From: JAAXKN01 sp050258415
GTDB lineage: Bacteria; Bacteroidota; Ignavibacteria; Ignavibacteriales; SURF-24
Assembly: GCA_050258415.1 (NCBI GenBank)
Contig: JBLMYS010000095.1
Location: 1 to 9,829 of the forward strand
Direction of reading: 5' to 3'
DNA: 9,829 nt
Part shown: positions 6,368 to 9,829 of the stretch, piece by piece
Numbering within the stretch: the stretch's first letter is position 1
How the letters are laid out: each line of letters begins with the position of its first letter
Program-made: the position numbers and the translations under genes
Notes under the pieces: model-generated
Seen by the model: only the letters and a program-made list of their open reading frames with translations
Database searches by the model: none
What the model was told of the DNA's origin: nothing

Positions 6368-6397
6368 AGCCTGACATATGCATGATGATTAAAAAAT

Positions 6398-6403
6398 GAG
6401 GAG
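6398..6403 (+). promoter_or_regulatory. Ribosome binding site of transaldolase
   Basis: GAGGAG lies 6 nt before the ATG at 6410. The strong match and good spacing fix this start. Confidence 0.75.
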
Positions 6404-6409
6404 CTGCAA

Positions 6410-7054
6410 ATGAAATTTTTCATAGATACCGCCAGTATTTCAGAAATTAAAGAGGCTGCGGCCCTGGGTATACTCGACGGCGTTACTACTAACCCCTCCC
6501 TGGTGGCTAAGGAAGGTAAAAACTTCCGCCAACTCCTGGATGAAATCCTTCAGATCGTAGACGGCCCTGTTAGCGCCGAGGTCATCTCAACCGACTACGA
6601 CGGAATTGTAAAGGAAGGACGCGAGCTTTCACAGATTCATAAAAATATCGTTGTTAAAGTTCCTTTGATTAAAGAAGGCCTCAAAGCCGTTAAAACCCTG
6701 AGCCAGGAAGGCATTAACACTAACGTTACACTCTGCTTTTCTCCTTCCCAGGCACTCCTGGCCGCAAAGGCCGGGGCAACTTACATCAGCCCCTTCGTTG
6801 GCCGCCTGGATGACATTAGCCACGACGGAATGGAGCTCATTAGCCAGATCGTCCAGATCTACCGTAACTACGGCTTTACTACAGAGGTCCTGGTTGCCTC
6901 AATACGCCACCCACTGCACCTTGTAGATGCAGCTTTAATCGGCGCCGACGTTGCAACAATGCCCTTTAACGTAATAGATAAGTTATTTAAGCATCCCCTG
7001 ACCGACTCCGGCCTGGAGAGTTTCTTAAAAGATTGGAAAAAATTGAACCAATAA
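6410..7054 (+). CDS. tal: Small transaldolase (TalC/FSA family)
   Basis: Transaldolase moves a dihydroxyacetone unit between sugar phosphates in the non-oxidative pentose phosphate pathway, in the cytoplasm. At 214 residues this is the short, single-barrel type that is often annotated as fructose-6-phosphate aldolase (FSA). The Schiff-base lysine is K83 in VVKVPL; D6 (FIDTA) and N28 (TTNPS) are the other conserved barrel residues. Three positions separate the activities. E57 (SAEVIS) matches the Glu of transaldolase B rather than Gln59 of FSA. F129 (SPFVGR) matches TalB Phe178 rather than FSA Tyr131. NVTLCFS (105-111) matches the NLTLLFS of TalB and keeps its Thr, which FSA lacks. I therefore call transaldolase. 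It starts an operon with gcvT, whose ATG lies 11 nt after the stop. Enzyme activity is inferred from residues only. Confidence 0.93.
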   Translation: MKFFIDTASISEIKEAAALGILDGVTTNPSLVAKEGKNFRQLLDEILQIVDGPVSAEVISTDYDGIVKEGRELSQIHKNIVVKVPLIKEGLKAVKTLSQEGINTNVTLCFSPSQALLAAKAGATYISPFVGRLDDISHDGMELISQIVQIYRNYGFTTEVLVASIRHPLHLVDAALIGADVATMPFNVIDKLFKHPLTDSGLESFLKDWKKLNQ

Positions 7055-7056
7055 TT

Positions 7057-7062
7057 GAAGGA
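7057..7062 (+). promoter_or_regulatory. Ribosome binding site of gcvT
   Basis: GAAGGA lies in the 11-nt gap between the transaldolase stop and the ATG at 7066. The spacing of 3 nt is tight but supports 7066 as the start rather than the in-frame TTG at 7033 inside the upstream gene. Confidence 0.55.
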
Positions 7063-7065
7063 AAT

Positions 7066-8151
7066 ATGAAAAAGACCACATTATTCCAGGTTCACGAAAA
7101 TCTGGGCGCCAAACTAATCGATTTTGCAGGCTACATGATGCCTGTGCAGTACAGCTCCATTATCGCCGAACATAAGGCGGTGAGAAATTCGGTGGGTGTT
7201 TTTGACGTTTCACATATGGGCGAAGTTTTTATTAAGGGCCAAAAGGCCCTCGATTTCGTTCAGTCCATTACTGTTAACGATGCCTCAAAGCTTACACCCG
7301 GAAGGGTTCAGTATTCTGCTATGTGCTACCCCGACGGCGGCATCGTAGACGACCTCCTGGTCTATAAAGTTTCCGATGAGGAATTTATGCTCGTTGTAAA
7401 CGCATCCAATAAGGATAAGGATTACAACTGGATGAAGGAAAACAATACCTTCGGAGTCGAGATCCTTGACGAAAGCGATGAGTATTCACTCCTTGCCGTC
7501 CAGGGACCTAAGTCTCTGGAAACAGTCCAGAAACTCTGCGACAAAAAGATCGATCTGGAATACTACCACTTCTTTAAGGCTAAAGTTGCCGGCGTCGACA
7601 TGATTGTCTCCCGCACAGGATACACAGGAGAACTGGGTTACGAACTCTATTTCAAGGGCGATACTAAAGTTGCCGAAAATGTCTGGAACAGTCTCTTTGA
7701 GGCCGGTAAGGAATTCGACATTCAGCCCGTGGGCTTGGGTGCAAGAGACTCCCTGCGCCTCGAGATGGGCTTCTGCCTCTATGGCCACGACATAGACCAG
7801 ACAACAAACCCCCTTGAAGCTGGCCTGGGCTGGATTACAAAGCTTAACAAGCCAGGTGACTTTATTGCAAAGGACGTCCTCTTAAAGGTTAAAGCCGAGG
7901 GACTTAAAAGAAAACTCGTTGCCATGATTTCGGACGAAAAGGCCTTCCCCCGCCAGGGCTATGAACTTACTGTTGATGGAAAAAAAGTCGGCTGCGTAAC
8001 AAGCGGAACCGTAAGCCCTATGCTGGAAAAGCCTATTGCCATGGGCTATGTCGACCAGGAATATGCAAAGGAAGGTGCCCAGGTTAATTTCCTCATCAGG
8101 GGAAAAGAGATCCCGGCAACGATCATTAAACTTCCTTTTGTTAAAAAATAA
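7066..8151 (+). CDS. gcvT: Aminomethyltransferase, glycine cleavage system T protein
   Basis: GcvT releases ammonia from the aminomethyl group carried on lipoyl-GcvH and passes the methylene to tetrahydrofolate, giving 5,10-methylene-THF. From the ATG at 7066 the protein has 361 residues, normal for GcvT, and starts MKKTTLFQVH as is typical. Visible motifs are FDVSHMGE (46-53), the folate-site stretch GGIVDDLLVY (91-100, with D95/D96 where the essential Asp of the family lies), RTGYTGELGYEL (183-194), GLGARDSLRLEMG (223-235) and the C-terminal domain signature VTSGTVSPML (311-320). An in-frame TTG at 7033 would add 11 residues and overlap transaldolase, but lacks an SD. gcvH and gcvP are not in the window and must be elsewhere. 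No glycine riboswitch precedes the operon. Pairing with transaldolase has no obvious pathway logic beyond one-carbon and sugar-phosphate supply. Confidence 0.97.
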   Translation: MKKTTLFQVHENLGAKLIDFAGYMMPVQYSSIIAEHKAVRNSVGVFDVSHMGEVFIKGQKALDFVQSITVNDASKLTPGRVQYSAMCYPDGGIVDDLLVYKVSDEEFMLVVNASNKDKDYNWMKENNTFGVEILDESDEYSLLAVQGPKSLETVQKLCDKKIDLEYYHFFKAKVAGVDMIVSRTGYTGELGYELYFKGDTKVAENVWNSLFEAGKEFDIQPVGLGARDSLRLEMGFCLYGHDIDQTTNPLEAGLGWITKLNKPGDFIAKDVLLKVKAEGLKRKLVAMISDEKAFPRQGYELTVDGKKVGCVTSGTVSPMLEKPIAMGYVDQEYAKEGAQVNFLIRGKEIPATIIKLPFVKK

Positions 8152-8171
8152 AATTAATTTGTATTTTTGGC

Positions 8172-8195
8172 CATGCGCCTCCTAAGAGGCGCATG
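8172..8195. terminator. Hairpin after gcvT, probable terminator
   Basis: CATGCGCCTC (8172-8181) pairs perfectly with GAGGCGCATG (8186-8195) around CTAA. Two more G-C pairs are possible past one mismatch. It lies 20 nt after the gcvT stop. The following sequence (ACCGGTTATCTTT) lacks a real T-run, so termination may be weak, or the hairpin may protect the 3' end of the message. Confidence 0.55.
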
Positions 8196-8200
8196 ACCGG

Positions 8201-8230
8201 TTATCTTTAGCGGTGATGCCTGTCTATAAT
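8201..8230 (+). promoter_or_regulatory. Possible promoter of comB-ftsK
   Basis: A consensus TATAAT lies at 8225-8230, with a weak -35 candidate TTATCT (8201-8206) 18 nt upstream. It sits in the 153-nt gap after the gcvT hairpin and 75 nt ahead of comB. The -35 match is poor (3 of 6). Sigma preferences of this lineage may differ from E. coli, so confidence is low. Confidence 0.3.
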
Positions 8231-8304
8231 CAGTGAATATTTTTCGAAATTAACGCTAAGATTTGATTATAAAGTACCGGAATTGAACATTAAAATTAAA
8301 GACT

Positions 8305-9054
8305 ATGAAACTAAACGTACATTTTTCACCCGCACAGACCGACGAACTTTACTTTTCAGGTAAAACTTCAGTCGTCATTGATGTCCTTAGAGCAACTACA
8401 ACAATTGTTACTGCTCTTTTTAACGGAGCAAGAGAAGTTATTCCTGTAAATTCAATTGAGTTTGCAATGAAAGTCTCAGGAAATGCTTTCGGTGGACAGA
8501 CACTTCTGGGCGGTGAGCGGAATACAAAAAAAATCGAAGGTTTTCAGCTCGGAAATTCTCCTTTCGAATACTCGCACGAGGTTGTAGCCGGTAAATCGAT
8601 AATTCTTTTTACTACAAACGGCTCGAAGGCTATTGTTAAGGCAAAGTTTTCAGAAAACCTCTATATCTGTTCCTTTCAGAACATTCAAAGTATTGCTCAG
8701 CACCTTTTTGAGCTCGGTAAAGATGTTGAAATCGTCTGCTCAGGCCGCAATGGCAGCTTCTGCATTGATGATACAATATGTGCCGGAAAACTGGTAACGG
8801 AAATTCAGAAACTAAAGGAAGACGTGGAACTTACGGATTCCTCCAAAGCCAGCGTTGTCTTAAGCAAATCCTATGGAAAAAGCATTCAGAAAATACTTGC
8901 CGAATGCGAACACGGGAAGTTGCTCGTTGAAAACGGATTTGAACAGGATATTGCATACTGCGCCAAAGTTGGCGGTATGGAAGTCATACCTTATTTTACG
9001 GGCGGAATGGTAAAAATCCTGAATAAGCCCCGTACTAACGAATTTCAGGGCTAA
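8305..9054 (+). CDS. comB: ComB family, putative 2-phosphosulfolactate phosphatase
   Basis: In methanogens, ComB is a magnesium-dependent phosphatase that makes sulfolactate from 2-phosphosulfolactate in coenzyme M synthesis. The 249-residue protein shows the conserved family blocks: VVIDVLRATTT (23-33), LLGGERN (67-73), GFQLGNSP (79-86), LFTTNGSKA (101-109) and CSGRNGSFCIDD (145-156). The family identity is clear. The physiological role is not: many bacteria have ComB without coenzyme M, and no comA, comC or sulfonate gene is nearby. The ATG at 8305 gives the usual N-terminus but has no SD site. The ftsK start lies 16 nt after the stop, so the two are likely co-transcribed. The substrate could be a different phosphate ester. 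Confidence 0.85.
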   Translation: MKLNVHFSPAQTDELYFSGKTSVVIDVLRATTTIVTALFNGAREVIPVNSIEFAMKVSGNAFGGQTLLGGERNTKKIEGFQLGNSPFEYSHEVVAGKSIILFTTNGSKAIVKAKFSENLYICSFQNIQSIAQHLFELGKDVEIVCSGRNGSFCIDDTICAGKLVTEIQKLKEDVELTDSSKASVVLSKSYGKSIQKILAECEHGKLLVENGFEQDIAYCAKVGGMEVIPYFTGGMVKILNKPRTNEFQG

Positions 9055-9070
9055 TTGAGTATTTAGAATA

Positions 9071-9829
9071 ATGGCAGTAAAGAAAAAGACCGGCAGCTCA
9101 CCTGCAAAGGGAGAAAACTATTTTAAAATCTCCATGGAAAAAAAACAGAAGATACTCGGTATTTTTCTTGTGGTTTTTTCCCTGCTTATACTGCTGAGTA
9201 TTATTTCTTATTCGGCTACGGACGAGGCTTTCCTTACAAACAGCCTCTCAGATGTCTCGGCAGAAAGAAGCCAGTCTACACACAACCTGGTGGGGCTTGC
9301 CGGGGCTTATGTAGCCTCGTTTCTCGTTAACTCAATTTTCGGCTTTAGTTCCGTCGTTTTCCCCGTGATCCTTTTTATCTGGGGCTATTCAATTGCCGTA
9401 AGCAGGAACTACCGCCTGGCCTTAAATCTCTCAAATTTCCTTCTGGCCTCGGGGGCACTCATTTCCTCTTTTTTCGGCGTACTGCGCTTTAAGCTTAACC
9501 TTTTCCGCGACGTCAATGAGCTCTCGGGCAACGCCGGGGGATTCCTCGGGATCTCTTTAGGCAAAATGCTCGGCGGCCTGGGAAGCCTTATACTTATCTC
9601 CACCTTAATGCTCGTTACACTTATAATTGCCTTTGACGTAAAACTGGGCCCCATCCTTCAGTTCTTCAGGAGCCTTTTTGAGCATTCAGAGGCGATGCTT
9701 GAAAAAGCAAAGGAAAACCTGCAGGAGAAAAAGGAATCGAAGACTGCCGGGAACCTGGAGAAAATTAAAAACCTCAAGGCGGAAAAGCCTAAGAAACAGA
9801 AGCCTCAGAAGCTGGACATTGAGGACGTT
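9071..9829 (+). CDS. ftsK: DNA translocase FtsK/SpoIIIE, N-terminal part (runs off window)
   Basis: An open frame starts at ATG 9071 and runs 253 codons to the window end without a stop. The first 25 residues are basic and polar. Hydrophobic segments at about 27-47, 74-109 (long enough for one or two spans), 118-138 and 168-189 form the membrane domain that anchors FtsK at the division septum. From about 200 a lysine- and glutamate-rich linker begins (KAKENLQEKKESK, KAEKPKKQKPQK). The motor domain with Walker motifs and the DNA-reading gamma domain would lie downstream, outside the window. FtsK pumps chromosome ends through the closing septum and activates dimer resolution. The call rests on membrane layout, the GxxG-rich loops and the charged linker, not on the motor. 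It follows comB by 16 nt with no SD. Confidence 0.8.
   Translation, partial: MAVKKKTGSSPAKGENYFKISMEKKQKILGIFLVVFSLLILLSIISYSATDEAFLTNSLSDVSAERSQSTHNLVGLAGAYVASFLVNSIFGFSSVVFPVILFIWGYSIAVSRNYRLALNLSNFLLASGALISSFFGVLRFKLNLFRDVNELSGNAGGFLGISLGKMLGGLGSLILISTLMLVTLIIAFDVKLGPILQFFRSLFEHSEAMLEKAKENLQEKKESKTAGNLEKIKNLKAEKPKKQKPQKLDIEDV

Larger units (their letters stand above)
6159..6397. other. Non-coding leader between the mobile element and transaldolase
   Basis: No gene is supported here; short open frames crossing this stretch have no recognisable protein and partly read through the right repeat. It presumably holds the promoter of the transaldolase-gcvT operon, but no hexamer pair stands out. 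It contains a 7-nt phased repeat and a bulged hairpin, listed separately. Confidence 0.4.

Noticed and set aside
6159..6409. Glycine riboswitch upstream of the tal-gcvT operon
   Set aside because: I see none of the tandem aptamer structure expected; only one short bulged hairpin is present.
7033..7065. TTG start adding 11 residues to GcvT
   Set aside because: It lies within the transaldolase gene, lacks an SD site and adds residues not typical of GcvT; ATG 7066 has an SD site and the usual N-terminus.

Overview
The window looks like a chromosomal segment of a bacterium from the Bacteroidota/Chlorobiota/Ignavibacteriota group. I infer this from the protein style, the mix of strong and almost absent Shine-Dalgarno sites, and a single-domain IS200-like transposase of the kind common there. 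Ignavibacteria-like is my best guess, at moderate confidence; no ribosomal RNA or marker gene is complete enough to settle it. All protein genes lie on the plus strand.

Positions 1-5049 form an RNA-metabolism block: the last codons of rpsO (ribosomal protein S15), pnp (polynucleotide phosphorylase), a strong intrinsic terminator, dus (tRNA-dihydrouridine synthase), rng (ribonuclease G) and a second intrinsic terminator. S15 and PNPase are so close that they are probably translated from one message. RNase G and PNPase can act in sequence on the same RNAs, endonuclease then 3' exonuclease.

Positions 5050-6409 are accessory DNA between two core transcription units. At the centre is a 161-residue HUH/Y1 transposase gene (5384-5869) between two inverted copies of a structured repeat of about 120 bp. 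A 73-bp core is inverted with one mismatch. Each copy holds three hairpins, and a GTAG tetranucleotide directly abuts the main hairpin, as in REP elements mobilised by REP-associated tyrosine transposases (RAYTs). The outermost hairpins differ in sequence but keep their pairing. A degenerate 16-17-nt tandem array overlaps the transposase stop codon, and a 7-nt phased repeat and a bulged hairpin lie ahead of the next gene. This is the part most worth attention.

Positions 6410-8195 hold a short operon: a small transaldolase (both diagnostic residues favour transaldolase over fructose-6-phosphate aldolase) and gcvT (glycine cleavage T protein), closed by a perfect 10-bp hairpin. Positions 8196-9829 hold a ComB-family protein followed 16 bp later by the start of ftsK (DNA translocase), which runs off the end of the window.
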